Below are positions 1-9,531 of a DNA stretch of 64,000 nt, in pieces; within the stretch, counting starts at the first letter, position 1; every line of letters begins with the position of its first letter. The stretch spans positions 22,358,037 to 22,422,036 of the forward strand of contig BSYO01000004.1 in NCBI GenBank assembly GCA_033239525.1. Reading direction: 5' to 3'. Under the pieces are notes generated by a model. That model was not told where the DNA came from, made no database searches, and saw only the letters and a program-made list of their open reading frames with translations. Position numbers and translations under genes: made by a program. The stretch comes from Nepenthes gracilis (Eukaryota > Streptophyta > Magnoliopsida > Caryophyllales > Nepenthaceae).

Positions 1-129
1 CAAAGTCCCTAGGCCGATCCCCATCACGGACATGAAGTCCGAATGAATGCCGCCATAAAATTAACGGAGATCACCAAGAGTGCTATAACAGCAGGGTGGG
101 AGGCGCAAAGAGCATGACAAGCCCCTCCT

Positions 130-703
130 CGCGACCTAGAAAGTCCATCTCATGGGCAATTGTCCTGCCCGGCTTGTAGATGATCTCAAAATCATATCCC
201 AACAGTTTGGTGAGCCATCATTTTGCTGTTCGGGGTGTGAACGGTTTTGATTTAAGAGAGCCTTGAGTGGTAAGTGATTAGTTTGCACGCGGAAGTGGGT
301 GCCCAGCAGATATGGGCGCCATTTCTTGATGGATTCGGAGATAGCAAATAGCTCCCGTATATACGCAAAGGCACCTTGCAGTCGGGGACTAGGCTATTTG
401 CTGAAGAAGGCAATGGGGTGTCACGCTTGGAGGAGCACAGTGCCAATGCCATGTCCCGAGGCATCTGTTTGAATGGTGAACGGTTTGGAGTAGTCGGGTA
501 GGGCCGAGACGGAGTCGTTGAGGGCAGCTTGAGGGCCAGAAGGCTGCGGTGGCTTCACGGACCAAACAAAGGCATCCTTCCTCAACACCAAGCGTGAGTG
601 GTGTAGCAATTTGGGCATACATACGGCGACGAATCACGATAATAACCGCCAAACCCAAGAATCCCCGAGTCATTTTGATATTTGTGTGTGTCGCTGGGTT
701 CAT
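130..703 (-). pseudogene. RNase H region of the Ty3/gypsy polyprotein, broken
   Basis: The minus strand at 421-618 contains the connection between RT and RNase H, with ALPDYSKPFTIQTDASGHG and then GTVLLQA. TDASG is the typical RNase H start with the first catalytic Asp. The stretch at about 250-360, in another frame, reads like the later RNase H part (KKWRPYLLGTHF, then a degraded TDH-type motif), and the end of the domain lies near 130-240. At least two frame changes and several stops separate the pieces. It is the downstream continuation of the RT at 800-1618. Confidence 0.75.
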
Positions 704-799
704 TGCGCAATTTTGGCAGGATCAACTTCAACCCTTGGAGCCGATACAATGTGTCCCAAGTAGGCGATAGATGTTTGCTCGAACTGCGCATTTCCGCGC

Positions 800-1618
800 T
801 TAACATAAAAACCTAGTCCCTCGAATCCTGAGGACACGCTCCACATGAGCACAATGTCTTTGCTCCCGGTTAGGGCTATAAATCAAGATGTCGTCAAAGA
901 ATACTAACACAAACTTCTGGAGAACTGAATGGAAAATGTTATTCATTTTGGATTGGAAGGTGGACGGTGCGTTGGTCAAGCCAAAAGGTATCACTAAAAA
1001 CTCATAGTGACCCTCATGTGTTCTAAAAGCTGTCTTATGGACATTAGCTGAATGCACCCTGATCTGGTGGTACCTAGATCGCAAATCCAGCTTTGAGAAC
1101 ACCCGTGCCCTATGTAACTCATCCAAGAGCTCATCCACGGTTGGAATGGGGAATCGATCCTTGATGGTGACCGCGTTGAGAGCGCGTTAATCTACACAAA
1201 AACCGCCCATTACCATCTTTTTCTTGACTAACAAAAACTCGGGATAAGAAGGGGCTCGACTCAAGTCAATTATGCCTTCAGCAATCATTTCACGGATCAG
1301 CTGCTCCATTTCAGTTTTCTGGAAGTGGGGGTATCGATAAGGCCTAACATTCACGAGTTCGGTTTGTGGGGTGAGAGGGATGCGATGGTCTGTGGAGCGG
1401 GGTGGAGGTAGGCCATGTGGTAGCTCAAATATCTCGGTGAAGGAATTGATAATTAGGGTGAGTTTCTGGACATTTTGTGGATCGGTAGCTGATGTAAGCT
1501 TGGTGCAATCTAGTGGAGTCGATTGCGGAGAAGGGTCCCGTGTAGACTGCATAGTGAGGTGGAAATATGAAGCCACTGAATGGGTGGATTCTTCCCTTCT
1601 CAATTGCCCCAATGTCAT
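800..1618 (-). pseudogene. Ty3/gypsy reverse transcriptase, nearly full domain with one stop
   Basis: Two reading frames, 1187-1618 and 800-1138, lie in the same phase and are separated by a TAA at 1187-1189, just after FCVD where the family has a Tyr (CVDYRALN). Visible RT motifs in order: the LPP(P)R-DHRIPL lead-in, [66 protein letters not shown], and the catalytic box as [10 protein letters not shown] (F-x-DD in place of Y-x-DD/F-x-DD). After the DD box the frame changes near position 800. It encodes the polymerase that copied the element RNA; here it is a fossil. Confidence 0.9.
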
Positions 1619-1709
1619 GGTGGTTACCGAAGCCAGGGCAAGCCGTGCAGTGTGAGCCTGGTGCCAGAGTAATCAAAACTCATCTGGAGGGACCGATAAT
1701 CAAATACCA

Positions 1710-2246
1710 CTAGGCCGATTGTGGCCAACCATTGAACTCCCAACACCAAATCAGCCCCGTAGATGGGTAACAGATAAAGTTCAACAAGACAAATAAATAA
1801 TGACCTGTGGTGACTTCCACCTTCAAATGTAATCCTTCACAACTAAAAGAAGCCCCATTGCCTTTGTGACGTTCCTGGTGACAAGAGGGTTCAATGGGGA
1901 GGCCAAGATACTTGGCCATACGGGTTTTGGAGTAAGTTATGAGTGGAACCACCATCCCACGAGGATGACTGCGGCTCCCGGAGATGGAGCCTTGCAAACC
2001 GTAGGGGTGGAGGGTATAAAATTCCCCTGAAGTGCATGAATGGAGATGTTGGGAATAGATTCTAGTGGTAGCTAAGGGGGTCCGTTTCACGGGGAGATTC
2101 GTCACGGTTTGGGGCCCTCGGAGCCTTCCCGCATTCTTCGAGCCCCGTAAGGTGCCCCCTTCTTCCTCCGCCAACATACACAAGAATTTAGGTGGGACAT
2201 CGATGGCCAGAACAAATTTCTCGTCGCGGTTAAAGACAACCCTCAA
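1710..2246 (-). pseudogene. Retrotransposon aspartic protease region, frameshifted
   Basis: The minus-strand reading contains TRMAKYLGLPIEP, then NGASFSCEGLHLKVEV and, near the end, GLIWCWEFNGWPQSA, which matches the usual protease end (DLVLGVQWL) through a frame change. The catalytic DSG/DGG box upstream of TRMAKYLG is in a damaged segment (about 1,930-1,990) and is not intact. It lies between gag on the right and RT on the left, as expected for a Ty3/gypsy polyprotein. Confidence 0.7.
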
Positions 2247-2289
2247 GCACGAGCGACCATTTCGAGGGGGTTAATTTTTTTAGGGTAGG

Positions 2290-3011
2290 AGAGAGGGGGT
2301 TTTACCACATGGTGCTGAACATCCGTGGCCGGATCCCGTAGGGCGTGGCCAGAGCGGTTTCTGAGCCTCAGTTTCTCCTCCACCGGTTAGCCATCCCAAT
2401 TGCATCGAGCATTAGTGGCTTCAACAACGAGAGTTCCCCGCGATTTCGTCCCTCGTACCCAAATGAAGCACTGAAAGGCGGTGGTGGTCGATAAGCCATG
2501 CGTGCAGTCGACAATGATTCAAACTCCATCATGTAGTAGCCGTCGTGGTTTCCCCTCAGCTTAGACAGGCGGCTTAAGGTTCGGGATAGGAAGATGGTCC
2601 AATCAGTTCGAGGGCTTTGGAAAATCCTCCCAGTGGTTAATCGGGTCGTGGCGTGCATCCATTGATACCATTGGAGTGTGGTGCCGACATGTAGAGGAAC
2701 GCGCCACCATCAATTTGTCAGTCCGGAGTGCCGTGGAATAAGAAGAAACGTTCGATTTGGAAGAGCCAAACCAAGGACATTTTCACCGGTGAAGAATGGC
2801 AGTTCAATTTGGGTAAGCGAATGGAGGTAGGGGTTTGTATGGTGTTGGTAGGTGCGGTGAGTAGAGCAAGGTTTCGAGTTTTGGTCACACCGAAGGAATT
2901 GAAAAAGGGGATGGAGTAGGTAATAGAGGTGGATTTGGAGAAGGTGAAGTCTCTGAGTTCGATGCGGACAGAGCTTGGCGTATCTCTGAGCGTATCTCTA
3001 AGATGGATCAT
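2290..3011 (-). pseudogene. Retrotransposon gag fragment
   Basis: The minus-strand frames at 2718-3011 and 2368-2658 read like a plant Ty3/gypsy gag. RLPKLNCHSSPVKMSLVWLFQIERFF corresponds to the LPKLEFP...GWLFQAERFF-type segment, and is followed in other frames by the gag WYQWMH-like stretch (seen as HATTRLTTGRIFQSPRTD) and an EF-SL segment. Several stops interrupt it. Position at the upstream (right) end of the polyprotein supports the call. Confidence 0.6.
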
Positions 3012-3090
3012 TGCAGTTCACCGCATGTCCGTGGGAGATGTTCGGGGACGACAGCGCTCTGCATGTTCTCGCATCTCCCGTATGATACCG

Positions 3091-3530
3091 CGATGGACTC
3101 CTCATGAGCCACATGCCTCGCCCGCATCCCGTCCGCCATTTGGTCTCAATGAAAGCACCAATATGTTGCACCGAGCCGATCTTGGACCACCATCGGCGTA
3201 TGCACCGATTTCTTGTGGAAGTAAGGGAAGGGGAGTTCGGGGAAAGGATGAAGACGATGAACAGTGGGGAAGGGGAAGGTTTGAGAGAAAAGAGAGAGAG
3301 AGAGAAGAGAGAAGATGAGTGGCGAGAACCGAATGAATATTCCTTACTTTCCAACTGCTTTTTACGCCCATATGTAATGCCAAACATTCGATAAACCACC
3401 TCACGTGGCGAGAGCCGTAATATTCTAAAATGTAATATCCTAAAATGCCAAAGATATACCAATATTCTAAAATGTAATATATACCATCACCATATAATAT
3501 TCTAACGATTAGCAATATAAAATACTATAT
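3091..3530 (-). repeat. Probable 5' LTR of the leftmost gypsy remnant
   Basis: Upstream of gag the minus strand becomes CT-rich and then turns into AT-rich short repeats (ATATTCTAAAATGTAATAT occurs at about 3,420 and again at about 3,463). This resembles the U3 of Reina-type LTRs as I remember them. A weak tRNA-Met-type primer-binding-like string (GGTATCATACGGG on the minus strand, about 3,075-3,090) separates it from gag. The exact ends and a target-site duplication were not found, so the boundaries are approximate. Confidence 0.4.
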
Positions 3531-3540
3531 GAAATCCCGG

Positions 3541-4282
3541 TATCTTCGTGGAGGTCAAGTTTTGTGCGCGAGCTTTTGCGGGTTCTCGATCAGGTAGTGG
3601 TGGTGGTGAGTATCACCTCTGAGACGTGAATAGAGACCCCTCTGAGCATTGCTCCTTGATGAGCAAATTTGTCGGAGTATCATCCTCCAACCAACACTCA
3701 ACCCCCTCTCCCATACATTAGCATTCTTCATATCCTTTATCTTTTTTTACTTTCATTAAAAGATTATTAATTTTAGTGTCGGAAGATATATCATGAGGTA
3801 AATCCTACACAATCATCTGATATCTTATTTGTTTGTTGTGTTGTGTAAAATTCTAATTAGTAAAGAATGAGGCCGAATCTACTTTAGTTCGACCCATCTT
3901 AAAAGATCATATGACTTTCTAATTCGTACAATAATTCAAATTCAGTGACGTATCAGATTGTTATTTTGATTATTTTTTAGTCTTTTGACTAGAATGATGC
4001 TGTAATTTTATTAAAAGTAAAAAAAAAGGTATTTAATTTATGAGTAATATTAGAGGTATGTTTTTGTATATTTCTTAAACATTTTAATAATATAATGTCT
4101 TGAAAATGAATTCATATTATTAGACGTATATAAAAAGCATATAATAAATAAGTGATATAGTCTCTAAAAATATTTCCAAATATCATTCTTATGACATAAT
4201 GAAAGTTATTTGATGATAATAAATACAAATCTAAACCGTTGTTAATACGGTATAGATTGAATATAAGTTACAACCAACTTTG
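3541..4282. other. Unassigned AT-rich spacer between two retrotransposons
   Basis: No coding region or recognisable repeat was seen. The left 200 bp has mixed composition and the rest is AT-rich. It may be host DNA or unrecognised TE debris. Confidence 0.4.
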
Positions 4283-4287
4283 GTTTG

Positions 4288-5355
4288 TGATGCGTCCCAA
4301 ATCCGACTTCAAACAGATTCGAATTCGCTTGATTGTTTGGATTCGACTCCGTTCACCGAGTCTAAACCCTACACATTACTACAGTAAACAAGATGTCAGG
4401 TGTCGGCGGGATGTTGTCCCACCGAAAATACTCAACGCTCAAGTCAGCAACAAGCCTTCAAATTTTAAGAAGGTGAACTGATAAGTAGAAAGAGAGAGAG
4501 AGCGAGATTTAGATTGGTGGGAGTGTTGGCCTGTAGATGTAAAAAACATTCCTGTGAGTCATGAGAGTATGGTTTTTTGACTTAATGTTCGCAAGGAACG
4601 AGAGGAAAGCTACGTCCTGAAAGCATGGTAGTTTAGAAGGACGGATATCAAGGAGCGGGTGAAGTCTTTGGAATCTGGAGGCTCGGAGTGGGATTGACAA
4701 AGTAAGGGATTGAGAGTAAGTATACTCAAAGATTTTTGTAACAGCACTGCATTGTATTTTTGTGTCTGTGTTCGTATCTCAAGTCCCGTTTCTCTGGAGT
4801 GGAGACTTTGGGGTTATATAGACGATGGGGAGTGTGACCTTCATTGGCGAAGACGTGATCCCTACCTGGTGTTGGCGGCCTTCCTCAAGGAAGGCTTGAC
4901 TGGTGTAATCTGATGGTGATCGTTTCCTTTATGAGCGGATACGGGTCTCCCGCTTATTTACTTTCCTTCTATGTTTTTATTACCATTAGACTATATCGTT
5001 GGTAGGGAGAGAGAATCTGGCACATTCCTCATGGAAGGGCGCCGAATCTGTTAATACCTTATTTAGAGGAGATTGACTTCAAGGAAAGCGTGAAATCAGG
5101 GAAAGGACTGTTGGTTATCGTGTATGAAAACGTCTGCCAAACTGGGCTTGTATTAGGTTTTATATTTTTTCGTGGCCTATTGCTATAATACTTCCCGTCA
5201 ACAGGAATGTTGATCGTCTTGAGGGAGCGTGTTGGCCGCCTCGTTGGCGTCGCCGGGCGGTGATACTAGCGTTGACACTTTAACGCACGTTTGGATTTCT
5301 CTGGACTTTGGGTTGTTTTTCTTATTGGGCATGCCAGCTATGAGCCTACCCATCA
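4288..5355 (-). repeat. Complete 3' LTR of the deleted Tat-like element
   Basis: About 1,068 bp, with TG...CA ends in the minus orientation (TGATGGG ... CGCATCA). Its opening (plus-strand sense) at 4,291-4,490 is clearly related to 8,126-8,330 and 17,094-17,300, sharing for example the TGCGTCC start, AACAGATTC and TGTCCCACCG/TGTCTCACCG. This shows that the three LTRs belong to one family. Confidence 0.8.
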
Positions 5356-5811
5356 TTAGCCCCCGATGTCGGTGGTCAGGATTCTGGTCTTTGGCATATT
5401 CATGATGGGATGCGCTTGTTTTTTGATGATGGAGTTGCTGCTCGTCTGAGGAGGAGTCTTGAGTACTTTTAAAATGTTGATCGGATTTGTTGACCATCTT
5501 TTGGAAAGTTTTCGGGCAACTTGGAGAAGGAAGCGTTGGTCATTAGTCGTCCCGTCAGAAACGTGTGCCATGTGTCTCTATGCGGTATGCTCAGGATCCC
5601 GATATTTAATGAGCCGGAGGATCTAATTTCGACAGCCCCCTTTTGGGGAAATGACACGCGGCGGTAATGATGGTGCACGCTTTTGAGACGGTTTTCGTGT
5701 TCACACGGGTTTTTAAACAGCCTGTTTGTTTTACTTTGAATTTTCTACGCCTTCCTTATTTCTTCGTCTTCCTTATTCCGTTGAGAAGAAGAAAAAATCC
5801 TAGTTCTAACC

Positions 5812-7213
5812 ATGGCCTCCGTTGTCGATATCGCCTCCGTTTTGAGAGAAAACGACGTGAAAGTATTGTACGTGGAGTATAACATTCCATAGGAGATCGC
5901 CTTCTGCGTTCCAGGGAAGGACACCATAGCTATCTTGCCGCCCACGGGCTTCGTGACCGTATACGAAGCCCATTTGAGGAGTGGGCTCCACCTTCCAGTC
6001 TCCGACGAGTTGATGTCAATTTTTCGGTCACTTCAGGTCCTCATCGCTTAGTTTTATGCCAACACCATCAGGTATTTGTGCTCCCTTTGCATTTTCCTTT
6101 GTCAACACTCGAGGCTGTTGACGATGTCAATGGTTAGGGGGATCTTCAGATTAATCAGGGAGTGAAGTTGATTTCTTTATCCCCCTGCGGCGGTCTCAAG
6201 ATAAGCATCGCCATATACGACTCTCTCAAGAATTGGAAGAATTGGTTCTTTTTTGTTAATGTTGGCGAGTCCTGGCCCTTGCCCAAGGAGTGGGGCCAGG
6301 TGCTTGAGGTATATACGGGGGCGCCTTCAGAAGCTGAGATGGCGTCCCTGGATTGGCTGGTTAAGCTCATAGATGATAACCTGAGAGATTTCCGGAGAGA
6401 TCACTTGGTCTTCCATGTTGAGGCAAAGAAGGCCAAGTGGGGGCTCTGTCTCCAGTCCAGAAATTGAAAATCATGCTGCTGGTGGTCCTGCAGAGAAAGA
6501 AGAGGAAGTAAGTTTTTATCATTGGTCCCCATCCGTATGATGCAAGTCCTCCTTGTCCAAGGCAAAGGAGGGCGACCTCAGTGGTGTCTTCTTCGTCGTC
6601 CTCAGGGCCAGACTATTTCTCTGCTGGGCGTTTCGCGGGTGTAGGTGTTGTATTCAGGATAGAAGTGGAGCTGGCTCTTGAGGCTTATGAAGTCAGGTTG
6701 AGCGACGACATTGTTCTTGCATAGCCTGTGCCATTGGGGTTGACTCGGGATCCATCTATCGAGGGGCCTGGGCCGCAGGAACCGTCCGTTGGATCGTCTG
6801 CTGTGGTAATTCCGGCTGAGTAGCAGGAACCGTTTTTGGAGCCCCCCACAGTTCCCAGGGAATCAGCCAGGACGGAGGATACTCAAGAGGATCCGATGGC
6901 GGAGTTCATGGCTGAGGTCGCCGTTAGCCCTGCCGACGTGGGTCCCCTTCCTTGCTCACTGCTTTTGGAGCCGAAACTGGGTGCCAGGCCAAACAGGCCA
7001 ACACGGAGAATTTGGGAGGTATAAATTCTATTGCACACATTGTCTTTTGGTTTTCCTTTTCTAACCCCATTTTTTGTGTGTGCAAACTAACAAAGTCTCG
7101 AGCGTAATTGTCAAGGCGCTTAGGTAGAGAGACATGGTGATCTACGATAGGGACAGGAGATCGCCTTGGCTTGATGCTAAGTTGGAGGCTCTGGGGGCGG
7201 AGCAACGAGAGGA
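5812..7213 (+). pseudogene. Antisense extra ORF (PF04195-like, 'putative gypsy type transposon'), broken copy
   Basis: The frame opens with an ATG at 5,812 (MASVVDIASVL, then LYVEYNIP) and meets a TAG at 5,890. Reading on in the same frame gives FCVPGKDTIAILPPTGF and VYEAHLRSGLHLPVSD. A second piece at 6,162-6,467 contains NWKNWFFFV and GQVLEVYTG. A third, near 7,139-7,205, resembles the coiled-coil part of the homologous ORF at 13,330-13,450. This wording matches the plant transposon family Pfam names PF04195. It lies on the strand opposite to the inferred gag-pol direction. The protein's function is unknown; this copy is broken and is cut off at about 7,213 by a deletion junction. Confidence 0.75.
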
Positions 7214-7491
7214 TATTGACTTCAAGGAAAGCGTGAAATTATGAAAAAGACCGTTGCTTGTTGTGTACGGAAACATTTGTCAAACTGTGCCTGGTCCGTA
7301 TTAGATTTATGTCTTTTCGTGACCTTCTACTGCTGTACTTCCGATTAGCAGGAATGCTGACCGTCTTGAGGGAGCGCGTTGGTCGCTTGGTTGGCGCGTC
7401 GAATGGTTAACGTTAGTGTTGACCATCTAACACGCGTCTGGACTTTGGGCCGTTTTTTTATTGGGCGTGCCAGCTATGGGCCTACCCATCA
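7209..7491 (-). repeat. Terminal fragment of the 5' LTR, fused to the extra ORF
   Basis: From ATTGACTTCAAGGAAAGCG at about 7,214 onward the sequence parallels 5,071-5,355 of the complete LTR and ends in the same GCCTACCCATCA. About 780 bp of the LTR are missing. The join sits in a GAGGA(T) string present both in the LTR (5,066-5,071) and in the extra ORF homologue (about 13,425), which suggests a microhomology-mediated deletion. Confidence 0.75.
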
Positions 7492-7496
7492 ATTTG

Positions 7497-8117
7497 TAAT
7501 TTTACATACATAACCAAGCCATACATTGTAAACAATGAACAAACCATCAAATTGATAATTGGTTTGATTTATATGCTTTATTCAATCTATCATTAAATTT
7601 ATTAGTTTGATAGTTCAAATTTAAATTTACAAATCACGTATAAAAATAAAGTTCTTACGTCAAAAGATAAGCATAGTAAAATGTTTCCGATAGAATAATG
7701 TATCAAATACAGGGATAAGATAAAAAAATTTAAAAGAATATTATGATCAACTGCAATAAAATAAAAAAAATTAAACTAATATTCTAATTAAAAGTTGATA
7801 GTCATTCAAAATTTATTCAAAATCTTAATTTTAACCGGCTCTATGATATTTTTATAAAAAGAAAAAAAAATTATGAAATGCTATTTAGCTAAAAAATTAA
7901 AATAAAATAAATATCTAAAAAAATAAATATTACCGATATAATTTTTTTAACTTATCAATATTATTAAAAGATTCTTTAATGACAATGGAATTTGCCTTGA
8001 ATGTAGCTGAATTTAACGCAAATAAGAACATCTGATGTTTCAATAACAAATTTTTAAAGAAATAAAAAAGTCAACTACCTGTATTATAAGTCAATTTACA
8101 AATATAGTAAGTTATGC
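7497..8117. other. AT-rich spacer between the two Tat-like elements
   Basis: Strongly AT-rich, with many short A and T runs and no ORF or RNA gene seen. It is presumably the DNA between two independent insertions. Confidence 0.45.
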
Positions 8118-8122
8118 ATAAC

Positions 8123-9119
8123 TTATGCGTCCTACATTCAAGTTTTGAACAGATTCAAGTTAAATCGATCGTCTGAATTTGACTCTGTATGTTGAATTTG
8201 GATACTGCACACCACAACTACGAACAAGAGGTTAGGTGATGGTGGTAAATTGTCCCACCGTAAATATTTTGACGCTCAAGTTAACAAACAGTCTTAAAAA
8301 CAATAAAACGAAAGGTAAAGAATGCAAAGGAATGCTAGGAGTGTTTTAGATGACTGGGTACTCTTGCGGGGAAAGGCTTTGTGGGCTCATGAGGAGCACT
8401 AGCTCCCGATATTGTGTTCACTGGGAGCGAAGTAGCGAAAAGAAAGAGTTTGCAGTGAGAAGCGTGAGAGCTTTTTCTACAAGGGGCCTTTATGAGCAAG
8501 TGAATGCGTGGAATCAAACGTGTCTTGGAGTGTGGACTCCATGGCTTTTTATAGGCGCTGCTTTGGATTGCCTTTATTGTGCAGAAGGGTTTAATTCCCG
8601 TGCTCTGTTCGGATTGCTATCTTTTCTGGTGTGAAACTTTTATGACAGTAACGGTTGTTGGATTGATTACTTTCCTTCTACGTTTTGTAACCGTTAGGGT
8701 TTTCAATAAACAGGGAAGAGATTCTAGCGCCTTCTTTCAGCGATACACATTAAATCTGCTGATAACCATTGACATGGAGATTGCCTTTCGTAAAGAGTGC
8801 GAAATCAAGAGAGAAGACTGTTACTGGTTGAGGACGGTCGTGTGGACCAAATTGGGCTTGACCCACTTAAGATATGGTCTGTAGATGGCCAAATGGTCAT
8901 ACTTTCGGTCAATAAAAGCGTTGACCGTCTTGCATAAATTCGGTTAATGGAAGCGTTGACCGTCTTGGACCTAAGTGGACTATCCCGTTCTTGGGCTTCT
9001 CCTGGCTCATTGGCCTTTCGATCGGTCAACTTGCCGTTGACCGTCTAGGCGTTAGTGGGCCATTACAGATCTAGGCTATTCCTCCTTCTTGGGCCGGCCC
9101 ATTACTGGCGTATCCATTA
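8123..9119 (-). repeat. 3' LTR of the larger Tat-like element
   Basis: Parallel to 17,091-18,099 along its whole length; for example, the AAAGAATGCAAAGGAATG string occurs near 8,318 and near 17,286. The ends have drifted from TG...CA to TAATGG...GCATAA in the minus sense. The segment 8,900-9,050 repeats GTTGACCGTCT several times. TTGAC is the core of the W-box bound by WRKY factors, so a stress-responsive LTR promoter is possible (inference). Confidence 0.8.
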
Positions 9120-9228
9120 CTAGCCCTTCATGATAGTGGCTTGAGACTCCGGCCTCTAGTATGTTCAGGATGGAACGCGAGTGGTTGGGTTACCTTCTTG
9201 GTGAGAAAACTAGTGACGACTCGCAATT

Positions 9229-9495
9229 GTTGATCGTTAGTCAATTTTCAAAGAACTGGCCAAGAAGATCGTTGACCAAATTTGTTGATCGTTTAGGCCG
9301 AAATTCGGAGAACTTCCGAAAAAAGAGTTAACCGAATTATTGACTGTCTAAGCCAAAGTTTGGAAAACTTTTGAAAGAAAAGTTAACCGAATTCGTTGAC
9401 AGTCTAGGCCAAAATTCAGAGAACTTTTGGAAGAAAAGTTAATCGGATCCGTTGACCGTCTAGACTAAGGTCCAGAGAACTTGTGGGAGTTGGAA
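9229..9495. repeat. 53-56 bp tandem repeat array beside the 3' LTR
   Basis: Diverged units begin near 9,229, 9,278, 9,331, 9,386 and 9,442. Each contains a GTTGA(T/C)CGT or TTGACxGTC string, then a CCxAAxTTC string and GAACTT. The array sits between the antisense ORF and the 3' LTR, the region where Tat-type elements often carry variable tandem repeats. Confidence 0.7.
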
Positions 9496-9531
9496 CAACG
9501 TGCCATCAACTCCCGGCTTGTCAGTTGAAAA

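Larger units (their letters stand above)
1..3530 (-). mobile_element. Degraded Ty3/gypsy (chromovirus-like) retrotransposon, left part off the window
   Basis: Reading the minus strand from right to left gives the order probable LTR, gag, protease, reverse transcriptase, RNase H, the classical Ty3/gypsy order, with integrase and the 3' LTR beyond the left edge. Every domain is broken by stops or frame changes, so the copy is dead. The gag and protease wording (for example TRMAKYLGLPIEP in protease) resembles chromovirus (Reina/Tekay type) elements as I remember them; that lineage call is inference. It is distinct from the two Tat-like elements to its right, sharing neither LTR sequence nor the antisense ORF. 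Confidence 0.85.
4288..7491 (-). mobile_element. Tat-like Ty3/gypsy element with large internal deletion
   Basis: Bounded by TGATGCG at 4,288 and CCCATCA at 7,491, with a near-perfect 5-bp target duplication (GTTTG at 4,283-4,287, ATTTG at 7,492-7,496). It holds one complete LTR (4,288-5,355), an extra ORF on the plus strand, and a terminal fragment of the second LTR. Orientation is inferred as minus. Next to the complete LTR the minus strand reads CATCGGGGGCTAA immediately before TGATGGG, a good polypurine tract plus LTR start, which makes the left LTR the 3' LTR. Gag, pol, the primer-binding site and most of the 5' LTR are missing. Confidence 0.8.

Noticed and set aside
2929..3515. Overlapping ORFs of 96-154 codons on both strands
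   Set aside because: They fall in the CT/GA-rich leader and LTR of a gypsy remnant; the sequences are low complexity and resemble no protein family.
5198..5678. Minus-strand ORFs near the left Tat-like LTR as genes
   Set aside because: They cross the LTR end and leader of the element and show no conserved domain.
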